From the NCBI RefSeq assembly GCF_963678635.1, contig NC_087067.1, positions 44,833,629 through 44,897,628 on the forward strand: a stretch of DNA of 64,000 bases, in the 5' to 3' direction. Shown piece by piece: positions 1 to 11,756 of this stretch (the first letter of the stretch is position 1; the number at the start of each line of letters is the position of its first letter). The notes under the pieces are model-generated. The model made no database searches. It saw only the letters and a program-made list of their open reading frames with translations, and had not been told where the DNA came from. The stretch is from Symsagittifera roscoffensis (lineage: Eukaryota > Xenacoelomorpha > Acoela > Convolutidae). Position numbers and translations under genes: made by a program.

Positions 1-136
1 TGCTGATTTAGTATTCTTTTTAAATGAAGGAAATTTTTTATGATCACAATTGTCCTCTGCTTCTTAATGGTCGTTCACGTTATTATAACTCCTCTGTGAT
101 AGTCTAATTGTCCTCTTCACCCTCTAATTGTCCTCT
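1..136. repeat. short direct repeats of a CTAATTGTCCTC motif
   Basis: The stretch contains several imperfect copies of a CTAATTGTCCTCT word at about 47-60, 102-116, 122-136 and 143-155. They run into the left arm of the inverted repeat at 137-205. No coding region is recognised. Confidence 0.5.
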
Positions 137-205
137 ATTGTTCTCTAATTGTCATCTTGACTAATCTTCTTCTACGTTTAGTCAAGATGACAATTAGAGA
201 ACAAT
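137..205. repeat. perfect inverted repeat, 28-bp arms
   Basis: Bases 137-164 are the exact reverse complement of 178-205, separated by a 13-base loop (165-177). This would fold into a long perfect hairpin as RNA or a cruciform as DNA. The left arm is itself made of the CTAATTGTC word repeated just upstream, so the palindrome may have arisen by an inverted duplication of that small repeat. No function can be read from the sequence. Confidence 0.9.
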
Positions 206-582
206 GCGATTTTAAATTCGCCGAACTGACGTGATTTGAATCTAATCCCAAATGTACTGAAGAACCTAGCATAGAATTGGAGAAAAAGTTTATTGCATCT
301 GTAAAAATTTTCAGATGTTACTTGAGCTCTGTTTAAAAATGTATTGTCAAAAATTCGACTTTCGCGTAAAAAAAACCACATCGAGCATAATTATTCCATT
401 TTCTTATCCAAAGTCGGCACTGTTACAGAAATTTATGCTGCAGCCTGAAAACTGTCCCACCCGGATCGAAATTGTAATTTTTTTATTTCAGGCTTCAAAA
501 TCTGAAATAATTCGCGTTGGGACCAAAAGTTCATAGTTGCATTGCACGTCACAGTCAGCAAAGTCTAAATATAAATCCGGAT
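206..582. other. AT-rich stretch, no gene recognised
   Basis: Only short open frames without recognisable similarity are present. Nothing else stands out. Confidence 0.4.
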
Positions 583-866
583 TTTTTTGGTCCAGACGGT
601 CTGAATCCCGATTTCTTTATTCCACATGGTCTGAATTTGAATTCCCTCAGTCCACACGATCTGAACGTAGCAGTTTCTGTTCTACCTGGTCTAAACATAG
701 CACATTATGCTCGCAACGGTCTGAAAAAGCACTTTTCCACAATGTCTGAACATAAAAGATCCACACTGTCTGATCCACACTGTCTGATCCACACTGTCTG
801 ATCCACACTGTCTGAACAAAAAGCACTGTTCCACACTGTCTGATCCACACTGTCTGAACATAAAAC
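583..866. repeat. degenerate minisatellite, core CCACACNGTCTGA
   Basis: About a dozen copies of a CCACACTGTCTGA-type word recur. Spacing is irregular (about 28-35 bases) in the left half. At about 769-820 it becomes a regular 14-bp tandem repeat (ATCCACACTGTCTG). The open frames on both strands here are by-products of the repeat and are not proposed as genes. Confidence 0.8.
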
Positions 867-1559
867 CACGACATCAAACCGGGTATGCATACAAAGAACT
901 AAAGATCTGTAGAAGTTTTTGCATTAATTTTTGAATACAGAATTGAAATAAGAATACTTTGATTCAATCATTGAAAAAGTTAATTACAGTGTAGGATGTG
1001 TTTTTTCTTTTGGCTTCAGTTCAAACTACTATGCCGCAAACAAAAGCAAGTTGACTGGGCAGTCTCCTAATGTTAAATACAAAAAACACTATGATTATCA
1101 TTTTCACAACTTTTTTCCTGGGCAATTAAATGATGAAGTTTTTCAAAGCTGCAGTTTGAAACTTCAAAAAAGGTAGCTATAGATTGCTCATGATAAGACG
1201 TTTTTAAAACCATTGATTACTATATTGTGCATTTTCGTAACGGTCCTTCTAATGTTTATTCCTGGGCACGAATTAAATCATCAATAGATTGGAAATCATC
1301 AAAAACCTGGTCCAGCGCCATTCAACCTAATTTACAAAAAGCTGCAGAAAAACTCTTTTTTTCCTACTTAACCTCAATTCATAGCATTTTTTACTGGCAT
1401 TGTAATTCATTCATCACTGTCATCCGAAAATTATCAAGAAACCTGCACAGTGAAAATATGAACTATATGCATTCTTTACTCTCACAGCATTCAGGTATCA
1501 AAACTCGCTACAAAACATCAGTTATCCTGCTTTTTAGTTGGCCATGAAGAATTCGTAGG
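867..1559. other. unassigned AT-rich stretch
   Basis: A 106-codon open frame (1227-1547, plus) has no motif that I recognise and no homologue elsewhere in the window. I see no other signal. Confidence 0.35.
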
Positions 1560-3900
1560 CCCAAGGCGACTACACGGGCTCTATCAAGCCGTACTCGGGT
1601 AGCATTAAAAGCTGGGCTGGGCACGCTTCCGATTTATGAGGTGTCATTTTCCAATCTCCCTCCCTACGGGAAACAGCTGCTTTCTCTATCTCTATTTCGT
1701 GCTGAAAACATTAAAACAATCTATTTCTGCTTTGTGTTTCGATAAAAACTTTGCGTTGCAATTTGAAACCTCCGTAAATTTTTCAAATTCCAAACAACGT
1801 ATCTTTTTTCTCAAGTTCTTTTATTCCGTAAAAAAGGCTTATTAGACTTTCATTCATATGACGAGAAGTGTTTTAGAATTTTTCAACAGTTCCCTTACCC
1901 GTTATTTGTCTCACACTTTATTAAAAACAATTTGTTAAAAGACTTCAATTCTTCAATTTTTTTAAAAATTAAAGTCTCTGTTGATATGATTTGTACAACC
2001 TTTCACGGGATGGTTTTTCGACTTTTGTGCGTCATAATCCGTTTTCACCGGCAAAACGTAGCCATGTTTTCTCGTTTGTTGGATTAAAAGCGGTGCGATC
2101 CAGTGTGTTCGAAACGACACTAACACACAATCTACTTCGTGTAATGGAGAATTTAACAATACAGAATTTTGGCTGATGCCTTTAGGCAAAAAATTAACGC
2201 CTTTACTATCAATTAACGCATTTAAGCTTATCCTAGAATGGGTACCACTGCCGCCCGGGCTTTAAAATCATTTCCTTCCAAAAAAACTGGTATCCTAATT
2301 TGGTCCGATATTATCTTATGTATGGCTCGCTTAACAAACATCCTGTCCTTTTTCCTGATTCGTATCATTCTATTAATGAAATCAATATTCACTTCAAAAA
2401 TCTTGACAGTCACAGCCTAAAAAGAACTGATTGGAATTATCAAGGTCTTCTACCTCTTAGAAGTGCATCAGTATCTGTCCTTCAGTTTAGTGAACTCTAA
2501 TCGAAGTGCTCTCTACCACATAGATGACTCAATTCGCAGCTGACAGTCTCAATTTCGTGTGTGTTAGATTGTCCCTTATGCAATCCATTCCTTTCCATGT
2601 CTTGATCGGTCTCTTACTGGCTACTACTCCTGTTCCAGAGGCCCGTGACTGCTTTATTCTTCCCGTCTGTGTCTAGCAGATGGGGAGCCACATCTGCTTT
2701 GAAGCCCAAATGCACTAAGACTTGCTCTATCAGGGCGTCGTGGCCGATTCATTAGACCTTGAACTCTTCTTGACCCGGGTGTATCTGTCCCATCTGGTCA
2801 TTGTCTCTCGTGATATAGTTCATGGTGTAGAAATTCATACCATCTACCTTGAGCATGATTTGATAAAGTCCATAGACCTCAAAATAAGGCCCAATGAGTT
2901 TCATGGTCGGGGTGCGGCCTGTGACCATCAAAACCCGCACAGTCCTCAATTTGATTCGGGATTCTGCATGCCACAGATAGTACGCATAATTGTCAGATGC
3001 ATCTCGGTAAACTCTGCTGGTTCACTAAGACTCCTGAATAATTGATATGCAGCCACCGAGATTATAGACTGTAAGTTGCTGGCTACAGGCAGCCTTTTGA
3101 AGCGTTGACCAAAATTAACGTTTAGCGACATGTTCAAACTGCTGGGTGCTTTTGTTCATTCTACTGAGAATGCTTCGAACGCAATCAGTTGGTCCTGCAA
3201 CATCTCATTATCTAACTCCATTTTGACTTTTTCATGTTTCTTTTGATCCTTTTTGTTCAAGGATGTCCTTTGTGTCCAATTTCTGTCGAAATCTGTTCAG
3301 CGCTTTTTGACAGTGGCTTCGCAAGTGATCCCAAGTTTTTGTGGCGTAGACTCACCCTGAGCTCCGGCCGCTTGATATTTCACTGCTAGCGCTTTTTGTC
3401 GCCCATTCCTGAGGCTCCACTTCTTCCTAGCTTCTGCTTTACTCACTAAGCATGCCATGCTGGTCTGAACTTCTGACAGGGCCTCTTCATGTCTTTGATG
3501 CTTGATTTCCAGTTGTATCCAAAAAACTGCTGGCAATCAGACTTATTTGTTAAAAGATGGATTTAAAGACCCTTATAAAACTTCAGATCATCACTGATGT
3601 GTCTTCTTCTTCCAGGTAAACACCAACTGCACTAGTACCCTTCTTGTATGTTTGACAGCGTGATACTCAATGATCTGTGGAAAAAAATTGCACGAGAACG
3701 ACTCTTGTCCAGTTTATCTTTAGAAATGTAATTTTTCCCTGACTTTTAGCTCCATTTTCGGTCTTTTAATAAAATGATGCCAAAAGTGGTTTCAGAAGCA
3801 GGTATTCTGATGTTAGTGTTTAAAATCAATCAGCACAAAGGCTACGGCCAAATTTAATCTACTGTTTGACTCATCTGGCTTTGGTCGATTCTCGTTGTCT
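1560..3900 (-). pseudogene. decayed Ty3-like gag/protease/connector relic (relic C)
   Basis: Read on the minus strand, successive fragments match the gag-NC to RT-connector part of element B in collinear order. About 3790-3890 resembles gag near 53.15 kb. About 3560-3680 resembles the zinc-knuckle region. 3297-3536 resembles the post-knuckle linker (RHEEALSEV, SKAEARKK). 2752-3137 resembles the part before the protease (QSIISVA, LSEPAEFTEMHL, VDGMNFYT). 2228-2413 resembles the post-protease core (NIDFINRMIRIRKKD). 1962-2189 and 1560-1960 resemble the connector before RT. Many frame changes and stops exist, so this is an old fragment of the same family as A and B. RT, integrase and the X region are absent. 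Confidence 0.85.
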
Positions 3901-3904
3901 ACAA

Positions 3905-5660
3905 TTCTAGATGCCCATCAAGGCTTGGTGTCCTTGCACTCCTATACCTTGGTGTCCTTGCCGAAACTCCTATGTTTCTTTTGCGTACAAAGTTTGTTTT
4001 TTGCCCAACGATTTTTTGGAAAAATTTGATCGTAAGGTAACAAATGTATCAATGAATGATCGCAAACTGTTACAAGCAGTTCTTCCGGCAGCCAAAGGTG
4101 ACTTGGGTGTTTCTTCCGCTCGCCTACTAGCTTTACCAGACCAGCTTTTTAGCCTCAGCAGGAGGAGCGAAACTACCTTATGTGCGATTTTTGGTTTGGA
4201 GCACGAGGATGAAACATCTAGTGATGCATTAGAATTTTGGTTTGGTTTAACAAAATGTGAAGTAGCTCCGAAAAACGAAAGCCAAAAAAAAATTTACGGA
4301 GCCCGTTGTTGATAAAGAAATTTTTCAAGTGATTTTGAAACTAGAACGTACTGATATAAAACGTTTCAATGCTTACCAGGATAAGTTTGGATCGTAATGG
4401 TTGAATGTCTTACCGTTAAAAAATCTGATTGAAATTGTCGAATCAGCAGCTTAGAATTGCATTTGAACTCCGCCTAGTTTCAAAAATTTGTGAAAACATA
4501 GATGCGTTTGCGGAAAAAGTTTAACCGAAGATGGATGGCATGGCCTATCTGGTCACAAAAACTCCGGAGATTCTCTAAGCATTCACATTTGAATGCCCTT
4601 ATAAAGAAAAGTCTTACTGTTGTTAGAGCCACGACGCCTCCACGTGACAGATCAGAAGCGACCAGACGGTTTGAGGCTTGTCCAATGGGCTGTTGGTAGG
4701 CAGCTACTGTTGGATATAACGGAAGTTGACTACCTAGCCCCTAGTAGAATAGGCGCAGGCTCGGTTAGTAACCCCTGAATGCCCGCGGCTGCGGAGGAAG
4801 ATAGAAAATGTGGCAATTATACAGTTTTAATTAAAGATGGATATATTTTTCAAAAAACAGCTTTTGAAGTTCAGGATGCCGCCGGCCCTAGCACTGAAAT
4901 TTGTTTGAATTAGCTTTGGAAGAACTTGTCCTCAAGGATTTCAGTTCTGGTCCCGGTTCTAGGGGTTCAATTCCGGTTCCTTGCAATTTGGTTCCGGTTA
5001 AGGTTCTTGATATTGTATAAGTTGGGTAACGGTTGCAGTTCTGGTTCCTAGAAGTGCCGATACCCCCGATATTTTGACGACTTTTGTCACTTTTTGTGTC
5101 TAAGTCGGTTCCTAAAATTCAATATATAGTTTGTGTTATTGAAATATTTCAATCTTCTGTAGCTATGCTTAGTAATGCTTAGTTATGCTTAAAAACTAAC
5201 TTGTGATAATGATGTTTTTGATAAAATGATATTTATGGCGACCTTCGACCAAGTAGCTCCAGCGAGAATGTTTTCATTCTGCAGACTCAGCAGAAAGTAT
5301 TTGCAGAACCACTTATCTCCGGAAAATCAATCAAAAACTTTTTTTTGAATCAAAATATACATTTGAATACATTTGTTGCAACGCTTGTAGTCCAATCTAA
5401 GACCCACTTAGGTTAGGTCGATATCAATCAGTTCGGTCTCTCACGACGGTTCCGTTTCGTGGTGATTGGAACTGACCGGGTCCGGTTCTTGGTTCCTGCA
5501 CAGGCATCCGGTTCCGGTTCCTCAAGAAGTTGGGACCCGAATCCCTGCTGGTGCACGTGTACCGAGGAACACAGGGCAGATAGTTTTCTCAAGCAGAGAA
5601 ATCCCTCGCAATACAGGTTGCGAACGCTGCCTGTACACTCGCATCGGTAATGATAACAAC
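3905..5660 (+). pseudogene. decayed non-LTR-type retroelement protein, C-terminal part (relic D)
   Basis: An open stretch at 3911-4312 contains AVLPAAKGDLGVSSARLLAL and FGLTKCEVAP. After it, in shifting frames, come FNAYQDKFGS, HSNLNALIKKSL-like residues, RPDGLRLVQW, LAPSRIGAGS, DGYIFQKTAFEVQ and, past an insertion, ADSFLKQR and VANAAC. From memory these blocks, in this order, belong to the C-terminal region of a widespread family of RT-bearing mobile-element proteins in aquatic and other invertebrates. No catalytic RT core is left. There are several stops and at least three frame changes. The final block is separated from the rest by about 620 bases of unrelated sequence. Family assignment is from memory and needs a protein search. 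Confidence 0.65.
4935..5555. repeat. GGTTCCGG-rich insertion splitting relic D
   Basis: Relic D coding similarity stops at about 4930 and resumes at about 5560. The intervening ~620 bases are bounded on both sides by GGTTCCGGTTCC-type repeats (about 4940-5065 and 5440-5530) around an AT-rich core. CCTCAAGGA at the left edge and CCTCAAGAA at the right edge could be a degraded target duplication. Element type unknown. Confidence 0.5.
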
Positions 5661-6501
5661 TACTTTCGAAAAAAATTTATTTTTTAGAGCCAAGTGAACA
5701 AAAGCGCAGCTCTATATAATTATTTGATAGACTCGTAGCCTCATATCAGGTCAGTCTTTTTGAGTCATTTTTAACTCCTGTTCATTCTGTGCAGGTGTTA
5801 GTTTTCTCAATCAAGTTGGCTTGGTTCCCAACCATCTGACTCTCTATACTTCTATCCATATTGTACTTTACTCTTCCATGTCCAGATAATTCTGAGAATT
5901 TTGACTGGATAATGTGATGAAGGGACTCCTGACTTTAACCTCGGTTACTATGATACTTTCGATCCTCTGATTACTGCTAAAAAATGTGAAATATTGTACC
6001 TTACATTTCTAAATTGATGTTTTTATTGTCATTTAGATTAGTTTTGTTTAGAAATCCTGACAATGCACATAGTTGCGAAAACGTTTGAAGTTTGCTTTTT
6101 AAAAATATTTTCAATATTCAAGGTAAAAAAGCATATTCAAAAATAAGAAAGCTAGAACACTGTTGATTTTCCAAAACACTTCTAGTTCAATAGTAATACC
6201 GACACTAACAAAAGGTTCATGATTAAAACCAAGGTTTTGTATTAACCCCAGTAATTGAAATAATTCAGTTTGCGAAATTAATTTGAATTTCTTTACGTTC
6301 ATACATTTGGTACATCCACATAAACTTAAACAATTGCGTTTATGTGATACATAATGAATGAAATTGAAGAATCTCTAAAAAAAGTTCTGGCAGTTTGCTT
6401 TTGCACTCTGGGTGAAAGAGGATTTTGTATTTTAAATAATCGTTGAATATATTGGGCAGACGGCAAGCTCAAAACCAGAATTATGAACCAGACTTAATTA
6501 G
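5661..6501. other. unassigned AT-rich stretch
   Basis: I see no gene. A small inverted repeat with 9-bp arms (6317-6325 and 6338-6346) is the only structure noted. Confidence 0.35.
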
Positions 6502-7464
6502 ATGAATTTGAAGTCAATAAAGTTTCGAGTTGTTTGCGCTCTTCTGTTACCAACATCAGTAATCTTGGTCAAGTGGTGTGGCCTTATCGGGGCTACCAAA
6601 GTTACGAACGAACACACCAAGCAGTGGCCGTGCACCGGCCCAGTCACCAGTACAGAACTCGGGTTTTTGGCAACGGAGGGAATAAATCCGGCTCATTCCC
6701 TCCACGGTCTCATCCTTCAAGCCGGAGACATTGAGACAAACCCGGGCCAATCTTATTTCTGGTGCAAAGACGTTATAAGGCCAGGAGCACCGCATCTGAA
6801 ATGCAACGCATGCGGCAACTGCTGGCACAAACAGCAAAAATGCAGTGGCCTATCACGAATTGCCCAGCAGAAGCACAGTGAGCCCAACGGAGAACCTTGG
6901 ACAAAATCGAGCCACGACAAGCAACCACCCCAGGCTCTGCTACAGACCGCCGACGTCGCACAGCAGGGAGAATTCTGCCATGCATGTGGCCTCGCCTTTT
7001 GGACAGGAGTGCAGAGAAGCGAACTGTACGGAACACTGTCACAAGAAATTCTCCTGCAGTGGTATAAGCAGATATCGGAGCGGATGTAGACGGCTTTGCA
7101 CAGCTCATGAAAGGTCACAAGAAACCGGCCCAACTATTGCAGGACGACCGATAGGCGAACTAAAGAAGCTCTCCCCGCAGCCAAACAAAAAAGGTCTTAA
7201 GTGCACGATATGGAAGAAAACCATCGCCTGCAACATAACACCACTCAGCGGCTCCCTCTGTGACGCACCGCATCATAAAATCTGCGCCGTCCATCAGGGA
7301 CACACAAGAGATGAAGTCGATGCCGCATCCAAATCTGAACATTTGACGTGCCAAAAATGCTAGAGACTTGTGTCTGTGGCCTCGACCGCGTCTACTCAGA
7401 TGAGGCGATTGAATCCTCCGAGCTACTGCAGACTGCCTACAAAGAAGACATAAAGATCCTGCAG
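6502..7464 (+). pseudogene. LINE N-terminal region with 2A-like motif and zinc finger
   Basis: The open frame 6502-7089 (195 codons) carries GDIETNPGQ; DIETNPGQ is residues 76-83, bases 6727-6750. This is a 2A ribosome-skipping consensus except that the last Pro is Gln (CAA, one base from CCA). It is preceded by a hydrophobic LHGLILQA. A PHD-like/CCHC finger follows (C88, C101, C104, H109, C114), with the expected first Cys of the leading CxxC replaced by Tyr. In other LINEs, 2A followed by such a finger is a known N-terminal arrangement. A second Cys/His-rich stretch lies in another frame (6845-7363), so the frame changes near 7000-7100 before the endonuclease. The ATG at 6502 is simply the first in frame; the true start is uncertain. 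Confidence 0.75.
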
Positions 7465-8340
7465 TAGAACGCGGATGGATTTTTGACAAAATGGACAGAA
7501 TTGTTGGAAAAACTCCGCAAGCAGAGAGTAAACATCGCCCTCATACAGGAGACGAAGCTCAACAGCAGAAGGAGAACGCCGCAGGGATCGCTCCCATACG
7601 TTTCGACAGACCTGAGGGAAACGGAGGAGGTCTGCTCTGCCTGGTCCAAAGAGACCTCAACTTCACCTTCCAAAACGAATGGAACTGCATAAAGGGCAAC
7701 GCTCAAACCACCACATTTAAGGTTCGGACAGCGACGTGGCAATGGCTTACGTTCAGCAATATTTACATCCCGCCTAACCGAGAAACAGGAGGCGAAGAAA
7801 CCATTGTCACTAGCCACATCCCAACAAACAGAAACTGTTTTGTAGCCGGCAATCTCAATGGCCACTCCTCGTCATGGGACCACACTCAGCCACAAGACAG
7901 CCGTGGAGACCGAATAGAGGAGTGGATAGCCGACTGCAATCTTTTCAGTGCGAACAAAGGCGAAGCCATCCGACACAACAGAGCCACTGGTACGGCCAGT
8001 AGCCCAGACATCTTCCTCGCCCCGATGACTTGGCTCAACCGTGTCAGCTGGCAGAATGGTGAGGACCTCGGAGGATCTGACCGCCTACCGATCCTGAAAA
8101 CACTCCAAACAAAGGTCAAACTAAGGAAACCACCAGCTTGGCGCCAACGATGGATGATAAACGCTGATCTCTCGCTCTTCGCAAAAGAACTAGAGCAACA
8201 AATTAGCAAACCACCGTCGCCAGAACGCACCATTCACCGCAAAATTCGCCAGTTCAATGAAGTTGTGATCTCTGCTGGCACCGCTCACGTCAAAAAGAAC
8301 AAACCAGGCAGCCGCACAAAAAACTACATCACCCCATAGA
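7450..8340 (+). pseudogene. LINE AP-like endonuclease domain, broken
   Basis: The domain starts with ILQ-stop-NADG, where the usual Trp is replaced by TAG at 7465-7467. It continues NIALIQETKL (conserved Glu present). After a frameshift at about 7575-7610 it is open to 8339. Later motifs are recognisable but altered: the usual GDFNAHS is GNLNGHS (about 7847-7867) and the usual SDHLPI is SDRLPI (about 8075-8092), so catalytic Asp and His are both lost. The domain normally nicks target DNA for target-primed reverse transcription; this copy cannot. A TAG stop ends the frame at 8337-8339. Confidence 0.8.
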
Positions 8341-10102
8341 TCAAAAAAACTAATTGGTCGCCGCAACAAGCTTCGCAGTCAGATCAGCACCCGACGCCTG
8401 GAACCGATAGTGTCCTGCCGCGAAGTAAACCAGGCCATTGAATACTCTAGACAGGAGAACATGAAACAGTTTATCGAAGAAACTGGCACCGACTCATCGA
8501 AACTCTGGCGTGTACTCCACACAATCGGAGACACCCCTTCCACCTGCCAGCCTAACGAAGCCCTCCTCCACAAAGGCAGGAAAATCTGCAGTAACGTAAA
8601 AAAGGCAGATGCCTTCATGGCTCACTACGCCAGGCTGAGTTTTAACAAGGAGGAAAGAAGATTTAATCTTATAGCCAAGAGTCTCCAACGCCCAAACCGT
8701 TGACGCAAAATCACTAGAGATTTCAGCATGCAGGAACTAAGCAAGGCCAAAAAATTCATGCGAAAAAAGGGTGCAGCAAAGCCCGACGAAATCCCTCAGC
8801 TTCATCAAGGTATTTGGCCCGTTTACTCGGAGAGCCATGCTTGACATCTTCAACGAGTCGTGGCGCAGCGCAAACTGCCCCCAGATCTGGCGGAAGGCGC
8901 ACATAATACCCATACTCAAAACGAGAAAACCAGCGAGTGATATAGCCTCATACCGACCAATCAACCTAACATCCTGCATAGCCAAGCTGCTGGAAAGGAT
9001 GATCGCCTCGCGATTGATCTACTCAATAGAAAGCAAAGGCCTCTTGAGAACCAAGCAAGCAGGCGGCCGCAGAAGTCAGTGCTATGAAGACCTCATAATT
9101 AGGCTAAGCCAGGCAATAGACGACGGCTCCAAACAACGTAAACTGCAAAGAACAGTATTGGCGCTGTTCGACAATTCAAAAGCCTTCGATCGGGTCTGGT
9201 GAGAGAAGCTAATCATCACTATGAATGATAAAGGAAACCCCGCAACAAACATCCGCCGGGTAAGAGCTTTTCCAAACAACCGCCAGGCTAAATGTCTCTA
9301 CAGTACAGATTACAGCAGCTCCCTTAAACTCCGTGAAGGAGTACCGCAAGGTTCTGTTCTTGCGCCCTGACTGTTCTTGCTCTTCATAGACCCAATAAAA
9401 CACAAGCTACCCGAAAACTGTGCTCTTTTCATGGAAGACCTATCGGTATGGATTTTGGACCACGACCGCAACAAGGCAGCACACGACATACAGGCAGCCA
9501 TTGACAACGTCACCATCTGGAGCAGGGAGAACAAACTGACCCTAAACCCAACCAAGTGCGAGATAACATTCTTCTCTTTGGCATCCACCGACTCCAATTG
9601 GAAGCCAAACACAAAACTCCATGGCAGAGACATGCCGTTCAAGCCAAACCCCAAATTCCTGGGTGTGCGTCTAGACCGCACACTCTCCATCGCACCCCTT
9701 ACGGATGATGTTACCAAAAAGGTAGAAGGAAGGACGAATCAGCTCCGCGCCGTCGCCAACAAAAGCTGGGGTTGGAACAAAAGAACCCTCCGTAGGGTCT
9801 ACCAGGCTAATAAGCGCAGCGTACTAGATTACGCAGCGGGCGGCTGGCAGCCATGGCTCAGTAAGACACAAAGGGAGCGGCTAGGAAAGGCACAAAACAA
9901 GGAGCTCAGAGCCATCACTGGGCATGCTACAAGTACCACAATAGAGGCACTTCGCATTGAGGCAGGTTTTGATAGCTACGAATCGCATAGCAGTCGCCTA
10001 AAAGCAATCTCAAAGCAAAAGCAGAGCGCCAACACGAGCTTCACCCCAGACGAGAAGCACTATCAGGCACAGTCAACCATCGCCTCCAGAAAACAACTGT
10101 AG
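8341..10102 (+). pseudogene. LINE reverse transcriptase, broken
   Basis: Open pieces at 8410-8703, 8771-9202 and 9377-10102 cover the RT. Visible motifs are KKGAAKPDEIP (8767-8799), ASYRPINLTSCIAKLLERM (RT blocks 1-2, about 8945-9000), LFDNSKAFDRVW (motif A, about 9166-9202), LREGVPQGSVLAP (about 9329-9367), FMEDLSVW at 9428-9451 in place of the usual [FY]ADD, and LTLNPTKCE (about 9538-9564). The stretch 8771-10102 is a single frame broken by TGA after RVW and TGA after VLAP. The changed catalytic box, together with these stops, rules out activity. The thumb/connection region runs to 10102. Confidence 0.85.
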
Positions 10103-10740
10103 AAAGCGGGCAAAGGAAATACAAGCAGCCTATGTCCCAACCTTAACCGGGCTACCAACACAAACAACAAACAAAATCGCATGCTCGTGGACGTCGTCTG
10201 ACCACCGGATCGCCTATAGCAAGCTAAAAGGCGAAAATAGAAGCGATGAAGCCTCAGCCACCGCCTACGCCCTGATCAGAGAGACAAATGCCAACTGGAC
10301 AATATAAACAGACGGATCTGCATCAGCTGGGTTTTCTAACGGCGGTTACCCATGCGTCGTCACCGAGGACGACCCAGAGGAAACAAATATCATAGAAGTC
10401 ATAAACCGCATAGAACGCGTATACACAAGCTCCTACGATGTACTACGATGTAGAGAAAGCTGCACTACTAGCTGCAACACTATGGCTCAGCACCAACCAG
10501 TGTGATAACCACCAAGCACTCATAAGCACGGACAGCCAACCCTCTGCAGCGCCCTTCAGAACGAATCAGCTGACACCGGCACCATCAGGCAACTCCTAAG
10601 CAACAACACAGGGAGGGCTACGAAACCTTGGGTTCCGGGCCATATAGACATCCTCGGCAATGAGCTAACCGACCAGCACACTGAAGAAGCAGCGCACGAC
10701 TGAGATGAATCAACCGAGCCCACCAGCCTGAATGCATTGC
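10103..10740 (+). pseudogene. LINE RNase H domain, broken
   Basis: TDGSASAGFSNGG (about 10311-10349) supplies the first catalytic Asp and the glycine-rich turn. The Glu block is disturbed here by a local duplication of TACGATGTA at about 10435-10452, and is clearer in the 13.56-kb copy (EKAALLAATLW). The third Asp lies in the ICTDSQS-equivalent, here changed to STDSQ-like with a frame change. The final block is WVPGHIDILGNELTD (about 10629-10673). Several stops, including TAA after ANWTI, break it. RNase H removes the RNA strand during element replication. Confidence 0.75.
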
Positions 10741-11054
10741 GCTCAATGATCAAACGCGCCATCAAAGACTCGCCACCAAACCACCACCGCATCTCTCGCA
10801 CCTACGCAAACTACTCGGAAAAGAGAGAAAGAACAATAGTGAAGACATGAAAAGACGCAGTAGTGCTAGCGCAAATCAGAAGTGGTCACTCCTGTCATTT
10901 TAACGCTTACGCCAACTTGATGGATCCCACAAAAGATCCAATGTGCAATCTCTGCCAGGAGACTACCCAAACAGTCGAGCACTGGCAAGAATGCGCGGGA
11001 ACAATGGCAGCCCGCATGGAAATATTCGGAACAATAGATACCCCACTCGAATCC
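10741..11054 (+). pseudogene. LINE C-terminal module with CCHC finger (module 1)
   Basis: Encodes a basic stretch (YANYSEKRERTIVKT, followed by a stop) and VVLAQIRSGHSCHFNAY. Then comes CNLCQETTQTVEHWQEC, a CX2CX8HX3C finger typical of the far C-terminus of RNase H-bearing LINEs. The open frame 10863-11126 then runs without a break into a second copy of the RNase H core (CDNHQALICTDSQSL) in place of the proper end. That junction defines the tandem module. Confidence 0.75.
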
Positions 11055-11756
11055 CAGTGTGATAACCACCAAGCACTCATATGCACGGACAGCCAATCCC
11101 TCTGCAGCGCCCTTCAGAACGAATAAGCTGACACCGGCACCATCAGGAAACTCCTAAGCAGCAACAGAGGGAGAGCTACAAAACCTTGGATTTCGGGCCA
11201 TTTAGACATCCTCGGCAATGAGCTAACCGACCAAGCACACTGAAGAAGCAGCGCACGACTGAGATGAATCAACCGAGCCCACCAGCCTGAACGCCTCGCG
11301 CTCAATGATTAAACGCGCCATCAAAGATTTCCCACGAAACCACCACCGCATCTCTCGCACCTACGCAAACTACTCGGAAAAGAGAGAAAGAGAAATAGTG
11401 AAGACAAGAAAAGACGCAGTAGTGCTAGCGCAAATCAGAAGTGATCACTCCTGTCATTTAAACGCTTACGCAAACTTGATGGACCCCACAAAAGATCCAA
11501 TGTAAATCTCTGCCAGGAGACTACCCAAACAGTCGAGCACTGGCAAGAATGCGCGGGAGCAATGGCAGCCTGCATGGAAATATTCGGAACAATAGATACC
11601 CCACTCGAAACCCAGTGTGATAACCACCAAGCACTCATATGCACGGACAACCAATCCCTCTGCACCGCCCTTCAGAACGAATAAGCTGACACCGGCACCA
11701 TCAGGAAACTCCTAAGCAGCAACAGAGGGAGAGCTACAAAACCTTGGATTTCGGGT

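Noticed and set aside
583-890. Overlapping 60-94 codon frames over the GTCTGA minisatellite
   Set aside because: Repeat-derived, present on both strands, no protein features.
1227-1547. 106-codon plus frame in AT-rich DNA
   Set aside because: No motif, no second copy, and surrounded by decayed element DNA.
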